From assembly GCF_003590095.1 (NCBI RefSeq), contig NC_039493.1:8370001-8434000 (forward strand): a stretch of DNA of 64,000 nt, written 5' to 3'. Positions 23,281-36,610 of the stretch are shown in pieces (position 1 is the stretch's first letter; each line of letters starts with the position of its first letter). The notes under the pieces were generated by a model, which worked only from the letters and a program-made list of their open reading frames with translations, searched no databases and had not been told where the DNA came from. The position numbers and the translations under genes are program-made. The DNA is from Trichoplusia ni (taxonomy: Eukaryota > Arthropoda > Insecta > Lepidoptera > Noctuidae).

Positions 23281-24598
23281 TTAACGGTTGCTTTTGTTTT
23301 CTGCATCTCCGGGTGTGTATTCGGCATAGGTAGGAAATGAATTGGGTCCCCTGTCTGGTACTGATGGTAGAGATCCTCCTTCTGCCAACCTCTTTTGTTC
23401 AATTTTCGCAGCATTTACTTTCTTCATTTGAGCTATGGCAACATTCTTTGCTACTTCTTCCTCTGTAGGCGGTTCTGGTCTGGAATTCATAATTTTAAAT
23501 TTATTTAATAATATAAGAAAACAAAACCTTATCAAATAACTAAAACCACATGGAATTTACTGAATTGGATTACATTAATGTTTAATAGAGGTTTATAGAT
23601 ATAAGTTTATAACCATGAATTTTGAAATAAGGTGCCAATAATAAATTCCCACATTATTTAGCTGCATTATTGTAACACAAAAAAAATATGTTTGAAAATG
23701 TAGGTTCAAAAGGTATTCATGTATTCAAAAGAAATTCTGTTGGTTGTTATTTTTATCATATTTATTATTTTTCTAGTCTTTCCTTTTTTATTTCTTGATA
23801 TTTACCTTCTCATCCTCAACCATGCTTCCCATTCTGCAGGTATGGGGTCTTGAAAGTCCAGTCCTTTTGCTGGGTCATACCATCTTGTGGGTTTCCTCTT
23901 ACCAACACTAGGATCTGCCGGGATTTCATAGTAAATATTTCCAATGTAATCTTTGCCTGTAAATAAAATACTGGTTAGAATGTGCAGTTACATAGTTCAC
24001 ATACTTTTCACTACAATAATGAAAACTGGTTATCTACTGATTTACAAATATTTGTTTTTATAAATATTGTGGAGTGTGAACTTTTGAATGTAACTTAAGT
24101 CATAGCGGTTTCTGTGCTGACCAACTAGCCATTTATTTGAACCATGCAGTAGACGTTTTGGAAACTTGCAAGGAGTCCTGTCGTCTGAAAAGAGCATGTA
24201 CTTAAAGTCAGTAGCGGGTGTGATGGCATTTATTTAAAAACTGTATTCCACATGAATAATGTAGATGGATATTTACTACTGAGCAAAATTGGTCATACAC
24301 ATTATGAAAATAATAATATTTTATATATTTCTGTAATTTTATCACTGCACCAGAAATAGTTGTATGTCATAGACTCATAGTAAATGGTCACATTTGCATT
24401 CCTGGAAATCACAGTAGTAGGGCTCCCTTCTCCCTTCTTTTCTCCCTTCCTTTTCTATTAAAGTATTATTTGTAATTCTCATTTTAACAAAATGTAAGGC
24501 AATTTACCCATATGATTTCCTCTCAGTTGGCGCGGTCTGAACGAGTTGATAAAATTTCTTAATACAATCCCCCATACATTTCTATGCTGCCCGGACAT
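23281..24598 (-). CDS. NDUFAF2: NADH dehydrogenase complex I assembly factor 2 (mimitin)
   Basis: Three coding exons on the minus strand (24598-24508, 23956-23806, 23479-23281) give 146 residues. The protein belongs to the NDUFA12/NDUFAF2 family. The conserved core is in exon 2: GKDYIGNIYYEIP, then TRWYDP and IPAEWEAWLRMRR. The following PEPPTEEEVAKN tail is typical of the assembly factor rather than of the structural subunit NDUFA12. The family acts in the mitochondrial matrix and binds late complex I assembly intermediates, occupying the site later taken by NDUFA12. The N-terminus (MSGQHRNVWGIVLRNFINSF) is basic and amphipathic and fits mitochondrial import. The C-terminus contains LPSVPDRGPNSFPTYAEY. 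The gene is divergent from TAX1BP3, with 749 bp between start codons. Confidence 0.9.
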
Positions 24599-25347
24599 CT
24601 GAAACATAGAAATTGGTTATTAAAAATCTATTCAAAATCAGAATAACATTTACATAAACTGAGAAAATACCGTGTTTGTTGATAGGAATAAATCAGCTGT
24701 ACGGAACAAACGTCACTTAACTAACTGTCATTTTCATTGACATGCTTGTTTATTGTGAAAGCTGGGGTCGTTAGAGGTCAGTTTAGGGTTCCCACGATTG
24801 CCTTGAAAAATCCCCTTTTAAGATAAATTTATCGATACACATCAGAAGATTAATATTTAGTTCTATTATTCAATCAGATATTTGAAGGCCCTCACTTCAC
24901 TTCACTTCACTTCACTTCTAGCAAAGTCGATGTTCTAATTAGTTTAATTACCGCCTTACCTTTGTTATTTATTTACACTTTTAATTAATTATATCAAGTC
25001 ATTACTTTCTATAAAATCGCATTTATTTTTTGTTTTGTCAGGAATTTAAAGTCGATGAAAGTCGATTGTGGCCAACACTATTCGTCATAAATTTTGCATA
25101 AATCAGTCGAATATACTATAGATTACCTGTGGTCTAAACACCACACAAAGAACCTGACAAAGTAGGACTGGGCACATCACTTCGTTCAGCATAGTACACA
25201 TCCAAGTTCATCCAACACTTTTGACTTTTGTCATTTATTGTGGCCTGACTTGCGTGCGTGAAACTTTAAAGAAATATTATTGTTTCTAATCTTCCGATTC
25301 GTACTCATTATTCTTGGCACGGGAAAGTTAAAAATCAACTGTTCACC
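24599..25347. promoter_or_regulatory. Shared divergent promoter region, NDUFAF2 / TAX1BP3
   Basis: These 749 bp separate two start codons on opposite strands, so both promoters must lie here or in undetected upstream exons. It contains a five-copy CACTT repeat at 24893-24917. No canonical TATA box could be placed with confidence for either gene. Confidence 0.5.
24892..24918. repeat. (CACTT)5 microsatellite
   Basis: Five perfect CACTT pentamers lie in tandem between NDUFAF2 and TAX1BP3. Confidence 0.95.
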
Positions 25348-25875
25348 ATGGCGAAGATGGCATTTCAACACCAAGCTGGAACGGCTATGGAGTGTCTAAG
25401 TGTAAGTTTTAGAGACCACTCCCAGTTCTGTTTGTTAAAATAAGTTTCTTTGAAGCTCTTATTATCTTTTTAGATACCGATAACACTCCAAAAAGAAGCT
25501 GGCGTTGACTCAGAAGGCAGAGAAGTTATGAAATGTGGATTTAAAATTGGCGGTGGAATTGATCAGGATTTTCGCAAAAGTCCTCAGGGATACACTGACA
25601 ATGTAAGGAAATTCAGTATTTATTTAAATATAAATACCCATTCTTGTCATCCGTATTCTTGTTTTCTAATAATATTGGTGTTTCAGGGTATATATGTGAC
25701 AGAAGTACATGAAGGAAGTCCTGCTGCAAAATCTGGTTTAAGGATGCATGATAAAATACTACAGTGCAATGGTTACGACTTCACGATGGTAACCCATAAA
25801 AAAGCGGTTAGTTACATAAAGAAACACCCAATTTTAAATTTGTTAGTAGCAAGGAAAGGTGTCACATCTACATAA
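25348..25875 (+). CDS. TAX1BP3: Tax1-binding protein 3 homologue (TIP-1), single PDZ protein
   Basis: Three coding exons (25348-25401, 25474-25602, 25687-25875) give 123 residues, one fewer than mammalian TAX1BP3. Almost the whole protein is one PDZ domain. IPITLQKEAG starts the first strand. CGFKIGGGIDQDF is the carboxylate-binding loop region. GIYVTEVHEGSPAAKSGLR leads into the helix, with DKILQCNGYDFTMVTHKKAV following. TIP-1 has no other domain and acts as a cytosolic competitor that occupies C-terminal PDZ ligands, for example of beta-catenin or membrane channels, and blocks larger scaffolds. Partners in insects are not evident from the sequence. A plus-strand AATAAA at about 26770 is a candidate poly(A) signal. 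Confidence 0.93.
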
Positions 25876-27468
25876 AACTGTTTGTTCACCAACCATCTTA
25901 CTTATAAACATTATAATGTGTTGCTTAAACTTGTAGGTTTAATTATCTTTGGACAACACTTATTTAAATGATAACATTATTGTAAATAAGTTTTGCAGTG
26001 ATAATTTACAGGAATTATCTTTAAAGATAAGATGATAGATAGTTATATTGTTGTATATGATTTCTTTTTGTATTATGCATTTCCTTTATTGTGAGCCATG
26101 TAGCCATGTTCGAAGATACTCAAGTTCTTAATTAAAACATGTAAGTCAATCTTTTTTTTTATAAACAAAAGATTGTACTGTTTGTAGGACAGTGTTATAC
26201 TGATATTAATGAAATAATTTATTTGTGTTTGATTATTAAAAAAACTTTCTAACAAGCTAGGTATGATTATGATATAGAATGTTTCTACAGTCTTATCCAT
26301 GACTTGATGTATGACTTCACTTGTTTGTCCAAGTATATTTCCGATATGTAGAAAACAGATTCAGGTTTTATTTTCTTGTTTAATGTACCATAAAAAGGTT
26401 GGCATATAAACATGTGGATACATTGTTTTCTTCCCGGCATGTTTGTTTATTCCATGGCAGTCCAACATGTTCTTAAAAAAATAAAGGCCTCAAATGAAAT
26501 TATTAACTTGTAACAAAAAACATAAAGTTTATAAGTAAATTGGTCTATTGTTTTAAATATTGAGTTAAGGGTGATAAGAGCACTGAATTAGTATTATATG
26601 ACAAGTGATTATTATAATGTTATTTATTTTTTTATGTAAGATTTAGTTGTAGAGTATTTTGTATTACTTTTAAACATGCAACTTGTAAAACTGTCCTATA
26701 TAGTACAGCGAATTACTAAGAGGCATTTCAGAGTATTTATATTAATGAGTTACCAATGACATATTTTTATACAAATAAAACTTGCATTTACATCAGCAGT
26801 TGTCCATTTATACAAAATTTAATGAAATCAAGTATTTGTCTCGGAAAAGTTACTTAGTTAAGTATTTATTAGTGGTTACATTTGAATTTGATGTATAAAA
26901 TTTATGAATTGGTTATTTTGATACTACCTGCTTTACTTGCAAATATTTATAAATATGTAGTTACCAGTAAATAATAATATATTCTCATCCCCCTGTAACA
27001 TTTATATGAAGTAAACACTTGAAAAAATTAAGTGTTTCGTAAGTAAGATTTGTATACTCCACCATGTCACTCACCACTTTAAACAATTTTGTTGGTAAAG
27101 CAGTTTTAGTATGTTTAACCTTAAATTGTTATGGCTCAGTTATTTCATATTCATTAATAGATTTAATTAAATGTTACAAACATTTGTACTACTTAATGGT
27201 TTACACTGTGCCAAATAACACTGCTACATCTATTAAATTTTTTATATTTCATTGAACTGAATCATGTTAGTTATAATAAAATGAAATAAACTATGTGTTT
27301 TATGGTTTCAATCAGAATTTATTCACTATTAAATACCTACAGGTACACTTTGAGGCCATAAAAGGATTAAAATTTACTGATGGTAAGGTAAAAACAGGCA
27401 TAAACAATAGTATTATATATTTATTAATAAAATTACTAAGAAGTTGTCTAACAAAACATTGAGTACAT
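25876..27468. other. Convergent 3' region between TAX1BP3 and NDUFA5
   Basis: AT-rich and non-coding. It should hold the TAX1BP3 3'UTR (several AATAAA motifs, e.g. near 26479, 26773 and 27286) and a short NDUFA5 3'UTR reading leftward (TTTATT near 27418). Nothing else is evident. Confidence 0.5.
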
Positions 27469-28083
27469 TTAAGCCTTTGTTGGAGGCCATTCCCACTGGC
27501 CCTTGGGTGGCTTAGCAATAAGTGGCTCCCACGGCTTCCAGTTCAACATTTTCCTAGCCAAGTTCAGTTCATTTTCTGCCTGGATAATTAATTCTTCAGC
27601 TTGGCCACAGTTAATTTTGGTTTCAATCTCATAAACGTCTTTAGTCTGAAACATGCAAAGTAATTAGTATTTCACCATTATTATGGTAATTCTTTAGCAA
27701 GATTATAGTACAGTATTACTTTACCTGTTTTAAGACAGCAGCTCTCTCACGAACAATTTGTTCAGTGTACTTTCGGTATGCAGCCTTTTCAGGCATCTTC
27801 TGCAGGACTCGTAGAATCTTTCCGTATAGAGCGCCGAGAGTGTGGTGGGCATTTGGCGCTACGGCCATGCCCACAAGGCCGGTGGTCTAAAATCATAAAA
27901 CATGACCGCTTTTATTAAAGCCACCAAGAAAATGTTGTTTACGAAATTATGGACAAGAATACTCATAGGATGAGTATTTTATTAAATGTAAGGTGGAAAG
28001 TTACGTTGGTTACAAAGGTATATAATTTGGAAAGCATTTCGCTAGTAAATAGTAATGATAATTACCCTTTTCAGCATACCCAT
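27469..28083 (-). CDS. NDUFA5: NADH dehydrogenase 1 alpha subcomplex subunit 5 (complex I B13)
   Basis: Three coding exons on the minus strand (28083-28066, 27886-27725, 27645-27469) give 118 residues. The first coding exon has only 18 nt (MGMLKR). The order matches the family: TTGLVGMAV, then PEKAAYRKYTEQIV, a short helical stretch, and the C-terminal signature ENELNLARKMLNWKPWEPL ending QWEWPP. NDUFA5 is an accessory subunit in the peripheral (matrix) arm of mitochondrial complex I and has no cleaved presequence. The gene is head to head with Topors, with 1.5 kb between start codons. It is one of three complex I-related genes in this window. Confidence 0.95.
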
Positions 28084-29585
28084 TGCAATGATTAGATAAC
28101 ACAATAATGTATAACTTTAGCCTGCCTGCAATCACAATGTGATTTGACAAATTGACATGACAGTGACACTCACTGACAGGAACTCTGTTCCAAAATCAAA
28201 TTCAAGACTTGTGGCAATTTCTGAACGTTTAGGTAGATCTAGGTTCAGACCTAAAATAAAACCTGAAAATACCGTCGGGAACTTCATTTTCCCAATTTAT
28301 TGAGACCTATTTTTTATTTATGATGTTCATGAAGTCTTAAAGCAACGGATGTCAGTAGTCTTTTTCTGCCTTTTTTTATTCACTCAACCATGTTCCAAAT
28401 CTTTGAATATTGGTATTACTCAGGTCGATAAAGAATTAACGCACCAATATACGTACTACATGCGTTGTGTAGTAATTATCATTTTGTTTCATTGAGATTT
28501 GCGTTAGTAAATTATAATGTGTTTCTGTTCAAAGTTATTCTTGGTTTCTGCCACAAAAAAAAAATCTTTGAAATGTCTATGACGCATATACCTACTACCA
28601 ATGTCGGTAAAGAAATAAAGAATTCAATAAACTAGGTACATACCTATTACCACTACCTCCTACCAACCAGTTTCCATGTGTGTGAACGTGTTTACTATAA
28701 TGCGTTATTGCGGACTTGTGTTTTTATTCATGTTATAAGGAGTAGCCCATGTCGGTAGTGATATTCACTATTAAAATCATGACTATGTGGATATATAAAT
28801 GTGTTTTGACTTAGTATTACGTTAAAAAATTGCATTATTAAGATAAAATCGAATCTCGGTGATCGAACTCAGGTACTTAGTCCTCGTCACGTCACAATTC
28901 ACCAGAAATCTGTCAAGATCACTCACATTGTCAGTAGGTACGTGAGTATTATCAACTCGTGAACATCCATTTTATGTGGAAAATATGTTATGCACCGTAC
29001 TCATTACTTATGTAGTTGACAATTGACATTAGTGTCTAGTGTTCTAGTGATAACTCTGTGATCGGAAGTCTGATTCTGACCTGTCACTATTCACATAGAT
29101 TGTGTATGAATCAAACACCTGCTCAGACAGGCACCATCATAACTTGTAGGTAGGTACTCAACTCAACAAAAAACCTGGAGTTCAATATTTTCATCCAAGT
29201 CGTCTTCCAAGCACTAACTATTTCTTTAATCTTCTATTAATGATTTATAGATGCTCATTTGCTAAAGCAAACGATATTAATTTGCAGAAAAAGGTTTTGC
29301 TTCTGATTATGTTAGGTAAACTCCATTTGTATTATATCTGAGGAAAAAAAAATGGATTCATACCTCTATACTTTTCAATTACATAGTTTTATCAACTTAT
29401 TGATTACTGGTCCTTTCCTGACCATAGGCCTCCCATATTGTAACTAGTGTGATTACACATCATCCCAGTTTCTAGTGAATAGCATCTATCCTGTTCTATA
29501 AATAAAATAGAATATATCATCAAATCAGCAGATCAATTCATAAACTTAAAAATTAATCCTCTTTGGTATTCTTAGGTAAGCAGCC
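28084..29585. other. Divergent intergenic region NDUFA5 / Topors
   Basis: No coding sequence is visible. A short stretch at about 28850-28915 reads as a possible tRNA-like B-box on the minus strand (GAGTTCGATC), but it is too weak to call a SINE. The ~100 bp immediately upstream of 28083 should hold the NDUFA5 promoter. The Topors start is preceded by a CTTAGGTAAGCAGCC context, so a 5'UTR splice is possible there. Confidence 0.35.
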
Positions 29586-32500
29586 ATGGAGGCTTTATCT
29601 ACTGCACAGGATGACAGTTCTGGTGCCAACCCTAGTAGTGTGAAGAGTGATGACAGCAGCCCTTGTCCAGATCGAGCCACAGGGTCCCCGCCTCCTAACT
29701 GTGCTATATGCCTTGGTACCTGCAAGAACAAATCATTCACGGACTCATGCTTGCACCAGTTTTGTTTCTCATGTCTTCTAACTTGGAGTAAGGTAAGATA
29801 TTCAAGTTTATTTCTAACTTAACATACCTATGTATTGGATGAAATACTTTTCAAATCAAATATATCTATTTCCAAAAATGTGACACAAAGGTTCAAAAGA
29901 TTTTCCGCATCAAGTCATGATGAGAGATTATGAGGAGAGTTAATCAAATCAGCTAAGTCAGCTGTTTAAAACAGACAGAACTACTCTAAAGAGGTCAGTT
30001 GAATAGAGAATGTAATGAATTGATTACCAACATTACAATATCATTTTAGGTAAAAGCTGAGTGTCCACTGTGCAAGCAAGCATTCAGATCAATTATTCAC
30101 AATGTGCGTTCCAACCACCAATATGAAGAGTACCTGGTGGTCCAGCGGCAGACAGAGGCAGAGAACACCAGCCGCATTGATATCGACAGAGTCACTGCAG
30201 CTACACACAGGTTCAGATACAGGTACAGGAATGGACCTGGCATTTTTTTTTCTTTTCTATCACGCAAGCTTTGCCCTCAATGTTTACAACATTATTGGAG
30301 AGTTTTGCTGTATTAATTTTATTGAGACATAAAGCCTCATTTTAGATATTTTTTGTTTTTATGTATAGTATTACATTTGGATATATTTACATTAATGTTA
30401 AAGTTAATTAAATAAAACCTTATTTTTGATAACATTAAAAGTCATGGGAAAAAGGGGTAAAAGGTTTACAGCAAATAGCTTAAATATTAAAGTTCATGAA
30501 TCACTAATGGCCTTAATATTTTTATAAATTATTGCACAATAATTATGGGGAGTTATGCAACCTCTGAAATTTGTGCTGCCATCCCTGAGCTGTAGTGATA
30601 TATTACATTTATTAAGAAAAAAAACAATAAAATTCCATTATACTTGTGTCCTAAGCTAAGGTTCATAGTAGGTGTGAAGCTAAGGTGTATGCAATTGTTT
30701 ACATGAAAGTATTTATCATTTCATAACATACATTTTACACACTCACTAGTAAGATGTATTTTTATCTATATGCATAGTCATTTTCTTTATAGTGAATGAC
30801 TTGGAATTATTATATGGTTGATGAGGTTGCTAGCTAGATAAAAGCAAGGTCTAATACTAGTTATGATGTATAAAGATGAGCAAGAGTTAGCAAAAACCAA
30901 GTCAAGTGAAGACGGACTCGGAACAGTGAGGGTCCCATACATAAAAGTCTGAAGAACTTTTTTTTAAGAAAATGGTCACTCCTCAAATTTTTGTTTGTAC
31001 TTTTGCTAAGACTCAATTATTGACTTTTATTATTTGTTAAACAAGCAATAGAAATACATCATCTGAATATTTAATTTGCCTAGCTAGATCTGCTCTGTAG
31101 ATGTAGCTTATAGCCCTTTGCCTATTCCAAAAGAAGTTATAGTCATCATATAACAATAACTTTCTGAGCTATGATGATTTATTCGCTGCTACCTTCTTGT
31201 GTATACCTAGAACACTCCTCCTATTAGTAATACTTTAATAATGATAGTGTATGTATTGTTTATTGTTTTGATGTCATAATTTGGTGTTGTTATATCAGGA
31301 CCACGTTCACTCTGCCGCGGAGGGAGACGATTGCCATCCAGCAGCTGCTGCGCCACTACCCGTTCATGGCGGACGTGTTCCCCACGCCGGCAGCGCGCGC
31401 CCCGGTGGCCCGGCGGCGACGCTCGCCCGCCTCCTTCCGCCGCACGGTGTACCGACACAACTTGTGGGCGCGCCCGCTACCTGACTTCACCGGACGCTAC
31501 AGGGACTGCACACCTGACTTCTATCGGTAACACATATTCAGAACTGCTGTTCAACATCAAAATTAGCAACCAACAGGATTATGACTCTTTTTTTTTTCTT
31601 TTAAGGTACAATGAGACACAGATGATCCGTTTAATGCCATGGCTCAACAGAGAACTCCATTATTTGCTGAATGAAAATATTGGCCACATAGCCTACGTAA
31701 TGTCACGAATTCTGGATTTACTTCCACAACATCATATTAATTCACCCGAATTTAGAGAGGCCATGCATAGATATTTTGGAGACAGAACTGATCACTTTCT
31801 ACATGAGTTGTATTGCTTCGCCTCTACTCCATATGATATGACTGGCTACGATCGGAATGTACAATACACAACTGACAGCAGGATATCAACCATGGTCAAT
31901 GAAGTCATATCGAGCACTGACTCTGATGCAAGTGTGGACTCGGATATTGTAATGGTTTCAAGTTCTGAGCCTGCCGAACCGCCCGCGGGACCTTCTCGGC
32001 TCCCGGCACCTGCATACCCGCAGAGCTTCATTGCACAGCCTTCCACTAATAATAGTGTCATTCCAATCGAAACTATATCCCAATCAGACACCGATGATGA
32101 TTCATCCGAGGTTATGGTCGTCGGCTATATTAAGCCTCCTCAGGACAGGACTCCTGAGATCGTGGACCTGCTAGGTTCTGACAGTGATGTCATCGTGCAA
32201 GACAATCCGCAGCCCGAGACCAGTGAGCGGCCGTTGCTCGAGACAGTAGAGGCAAATAGGGTCGCCGCAAATACAGTGAAGCTGACACTGAAGCGGCACC
32301 TGTCTCAGGCGAGCGAGCTGGCGGACAGCGACTCGGACAGCGACGGCTCGTACCAGCCGCCGCCGCCGCCGCGCCGCCGCCGTGTGCGCTCTCCCGCTGC
32401 TCCCACCACCACGGACTCCGCGCGAAGCACGCCGGCGCCCTCGCCCGCGCCCACTTCCTCCTCCTCTTCAGACGCCGCCGATTTCTCGCCCAGCTCCACT

Positions 32501-33181
32501 TCTACCTCCACTGATGAGGATACTGATAACTTTAAAGTAAATCTTAATAAAAGGAAGTACAAGAAGAAATCAACCAAAAGCAGTAGTAGCAGGTCTAGTA
32601 GAGATCGGAAGAAAAACAAAAAGCGGTCCTCCTATCACAAAGAAAAGAAAAGTTCTCAGACTTTGGAGAAAGATAAACGGAGTAAGCGTAAGTCACACTC
32701 AGGAAAAGGCGTAAAGTCATCGAATAAAGTAAGAAGTAATGAGCGGAGTTCCGCACCTACGGAAAACGTTCAGCCAGCTTTAGATCAACCTAGCACTAGC
32801 GGCATCAGCGGTTCATCGTCTAAAGACGAACGCAAAGCTAGCAAGGAGCGAAAACGGAGGCGACGCGATAGTCGCGAAAATAAAAGACTGAAAAGTGTTG
32901 TTAATGTTATGTATAATAATAAAAATAATGAAGAATCAAATTCCAGTGCGAATTTTAGTAATTCGTCAGGTACAGCCGCTACTAATAACAGGTCTGACGT
33001 CGAATCTGTTCCAGGAACTCCTGAATCTCGACCTCGAGCAACTCAAACAGACCTCTCTTACAGTCCTGTATTCCCAGCTGGAGCTGGTATTCGTGGTAAA
33101 ACAGAATCCTCGTCAGATTCCGAAGACAACTTACCATTGAATCTTACGTTACAGAAACTAAGTCCGTTTTCTTCCTCGTAA
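29586..33181 (+). CDS. Topors: E3 ubiquitin/SUMO ligase Topors (RING, Ser/Arg-rich)
   Basis: Four coding exons (29586-29792, 30050-30222, 31299-31526, 31606-33181) give 727 residues. A C3HC4 RING finger spans about residues 39-77 (C39, C42, C55, H57, C60, C63, C74, C77) and is split by intron 1 after K69. The next block (HNVRSNHQYEEYLV) and the segment around LPDFTGRYRDCTPDFYR are conserved Topors regions. The C-terminal two thirds are disordered. They hold acidic-hydrophobic segments that look like SUMO-interacting motifs (DIVMVSSSEP, EVMVVGYI, EIVDLLGSDSD), then a long Ser/Arg/Lys-rich region with basic clusters suited to nuclear import. Topors proteins are nuclear ligases that modify p53-type targets and, in Drosophila, act in insulator function. 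Exon 3 and part of exon 4 are strongly GC-rich compared with the introns. A poly(A) signal lies at 34635. Confidence 0.95.
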
Positions 33182-34660
33182 AGGGTCGTATGTAAATTAT
33201 TATTGTGATAAATTATTTTAAACTAAACCATTACAGTAGCGTTATACTTAAAATAGTTAAGTCACATTTAATGTTAAATATTCTATAACAGCGACATATG
33301 CGTCACTGGAGAAGAATAACCAAAGCTAAGCTCTGTGACTGCTAATGAGTGTAACTATATTAACTATGAACACTAGAATTCTTCAAAAATATTTAACTTG
33401 TATGTAGAAGGTATCTGAGGATACGTGTTAGATAAATCATAACTGCTTATATTCCCTGTCACATGTTATCGAATAATTTGGCGTAGAATTTTTAAGAGAA
33501 ATTTATATGTATACGGTATCTTGCGAATTTTTGGAGACACCTGATCCCCTCTATGTTTTTGTATCTTATGATAAAAAAGCGTACATACAAGTAATAGTGT
33601 CCAATATTGTAATTTGTTGAAACGAAACATTGAAATTGCAATTTTATTTAATAGCGCCTACGATAAGCACTTATGCTTCTTATGTATTATTTTAAATTAT
33701 GATTCCTTTTGTGGATATTTTTGTAAACAGTTGATTGAAACGACTATCCTCTAAGTGCAAACAACCACGAGGGCCGATTTCAATATAGCTATCGATGTTT
33801 TAAGCAACTTGAGGCAAAGATGTATTTTGGACGAAGGTCAGAATTAGCATCTAGTAATCAACAGATACATATTGAAACCGAAAAACTATAGACCAAATGA
33901 AACAGCGAGTGGTGAGTTTTGCTTGTGACTGAATTTACTTCAATGTAAAATTTAAAATATTAATAAAATATTCTTGTTTTAAACCCGCGTATAAATAAGT
34001 CTAATTCGACTTAATTTACAATTTCACTAAGTACTTCTTGTTTTCTTTAAAATACGGGTATTTAAGTAGATTATGAATTCTTTTTAATTTAAGAACCTCT
34101 TTTTTGACGCCGAATTGAATCACTTAAAATATTGAGTAATACACTGAATCCCAGAGGCATGTGATGGGACATGGTAAGAAAAATGTGAGTAGTCAGCTTG
34201 CACACAGTAAAAATGCGATTGTTCTGTGGGAGCCCATTCGTCAAGTCTCTTGTTTTGATTCATGTATACTTGAAGCAATATTTTTCATTTTTTATGTTAA
34301 TAAGTAGTTATGATCAATTTATAAGTTGTGATATCTATTGCCGTGTAAATAGAACTGTTTTGAATACAATTTAAATGAGCCGTTTATTTTTTATCGTGCA
34401 AAATATCTTAATGATGTATGTTGTAAAGGATATCAGTGGGTATGCATTAATTATAGCTTTGCTTTAGGATCCTATGACATTTTCTGTAAAAATCTATTTA
34501 TTGTTTAGATTCCTTAACGAATTAGACGGAACACCTGATGTTGGATGGAATAGGAGGTTGCCGTGTAATGGCAGTATAGTGTCATCTAATAAGGTTTATA
34601 CAGCGGTATTGTACCATACTGGTGAAGCCAGAAAAATAAAGTGATGTCTAAATGGATTAC
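33182..34660 (+). other. Topors 3'UTR (probable)
   Basis: The region after the Topors stop is non-coding and AT-rich. A canonical AATAAA at 34635-34640 is followed by a T-rich stretch, so a 3'UTR of about 1.5 kb is likely. No other gene is visible. Confidence 0.5.
34635..34640 (+). terminator. Candidate poly(A) signal of Topors
   Basis: AATAAA, followed about 20 nt later by a TG-rich and T-rich stretch, which fits a cleavage/polyadenylation site. It is the best candidate before the convergent p38 gene. Confidence 0.45.
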
Positions 34661-36610
34661 TGTTTTTTCACTTCATTTAAAAAACCTTCGTCTACAGCTC
34701 CCCACGGAAACTTGAAATGGACCTTTTGAACTACGCTTTTCTATACTAGAATACTTCAGCCGAGAGGAATAAAAATAAAGGAAAGAAATAGATACAATTA
34801 TTCCATTTACTCTTACAATTCAACAATAATACATATTCTACGTAGTATAATACTAACATAGTCTGTATTAAAATAAAAGATTAAGTATATCTTAAAAATA
34901 TTTATATACGCTTTGTTACGATTAATACATGTAAATATGATATTATAGATTTAAAGACAAATGTAGCTCTTTGTGCAAAATAGAGGTTTACACTCGTATA
35001 TTTTTATTTTTTAAGTATAAATGTGAATGCAAGCGAGCAAGTATGTCATAATATTTATGCAATATATTCGTTGTCTAACGCTTGCTTAACCTTTCAAATA
35101 CTTAATTTTCACGTATTAATTGCAACAAAGTCAGTAACAAATGGCAAATAAAATTGGTAATCCATAATCTAAACATCATTGACAAAACTTTTCTATAACT
35201 CTCAATGTACAAAATATTACTTTTTTCTATGTAAGTGTTACCTGAGCAAATATAGCCACGTCTCGATGGACGGTTAATTTATTGCAAAACTGTGATTTAC
35301 AAATTGTTATTGTAGTAACTGTTCACACTCCGTTATTTTCAGTATTACTAGTGTATAATGCAACTGCTTATTTAGCAAATGCCTTTCTGAATCACCAAGT
35401 AAAAGGATCTGTTGCCGAGACGAAATAATGTTGACGCGTATTTCTACACAAAAATATAAAGGCATTTACAAAAAAAAAACTATTTAAATAAATTTTAATT
35501 TCATCCATGATCTGCATACATCATAATCTTACTTTCTAATCATGAATAGCAGTGAATTAGTTAGCACCAGCGGTAAAGCCAATTAGTATCGGTAACGCGT
35601 GACTACAAGCGCCTACAAAGGTGTTAGCGCGAGACTACGACTTCAAAGCTTTTAGACAAATGCACATCTAATATTTGATTGCTTTTTTTCTTTGCAGGTT
35701 TGGGTTTTTATTTATTGTTTCGTAGAACACAGCTTACATTATTTTAGACGACCGCCTGTCCGTTTCATAGTTCATTATTAAAAATATATTACTTTATTTC
35801 GTCTTTCAAGAAAATTTCGTAACACAGATACTTTCCAAGTTTTATACATCACAGTGTACCTAAGCATTAAATGCCTAACAAAACTTCGCTTCTGTGATAA
35901 ATATATAATTACAATTATATTATTATGGTTGGATTACTGTCCAATCTATTGTACAAATATTTTGTACATTTCTAAATAATACACATTTGTTAATATGCTT
36001 AAAATCTATTTTTGTAAAAGTTACATTTTAGTACACTTTTCTTTTAACTGCCGAACCTTATTCTAAAACCAGGTGTTGCCATAGGATAAAATAGTTATTT
36101 TATTATTGCAGTCTTCGAAGACAAGTCCAACCAAATGAGACAAGAGTGACTTGTGTAGATCAGTTTCTTTTTATTATTGAAGTGTAAAATATGGCTATGA
36201 CATCATAATGTGGATCATATTGGCCCGTCATTAGTAATATCGGTATGTGGTCTGGCATATCGCGTTAAGTCGGGATCTTTATTAATAGCTTAAAACCCTC
36301 GCCGAGACTTCGGGCAATACATACAAATAATTATTAACCTTTAATTTAGTTATTAAAAAGGGCAAAAACCTGTTATTTACTTCAACTTAGCTGTTGGAAT
36401 TAATAAGAGGAAAGAAATCTGTCTAAAGAATAAATTGTGCAAACCATTAAGTATGGCAAACTTTATAACAATTATTTATATGGCAATGCACGGTGTGAGT
36501 CAGCTCATTATATTTCTGTGACGTGATTTTAGGTTTACACTTTAAATAGTGTTTTTATTATTAATTCCCAACAGCAATGTTAAAGTAAATTAATATTTAA
36601 AGCATTGTTA
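34661..36610. other. Convergent intergenic region / p38 3'UTR
   Basis: AT-rich and non-coding. It lies downstream of p38 on the minus strand and so probably contains its 3'UTR (several TTTATT motifs, e.g. around 35710). No repeats with clear borders were seen. Confidence 0.4.

Noticed and set aside
28850..28915. GAGTTCGATC on the minus strand resembling a pol III B-box
   Set aside because: An isolated 10-base match without an A-box or flanking SINE body.
31207..31458. Arginine-rich minus-strand frame opposite Topors exon 3
   Set aside because: Antisense artefact of a GC-rich coding exon with clear Topors homology on the plus strand.
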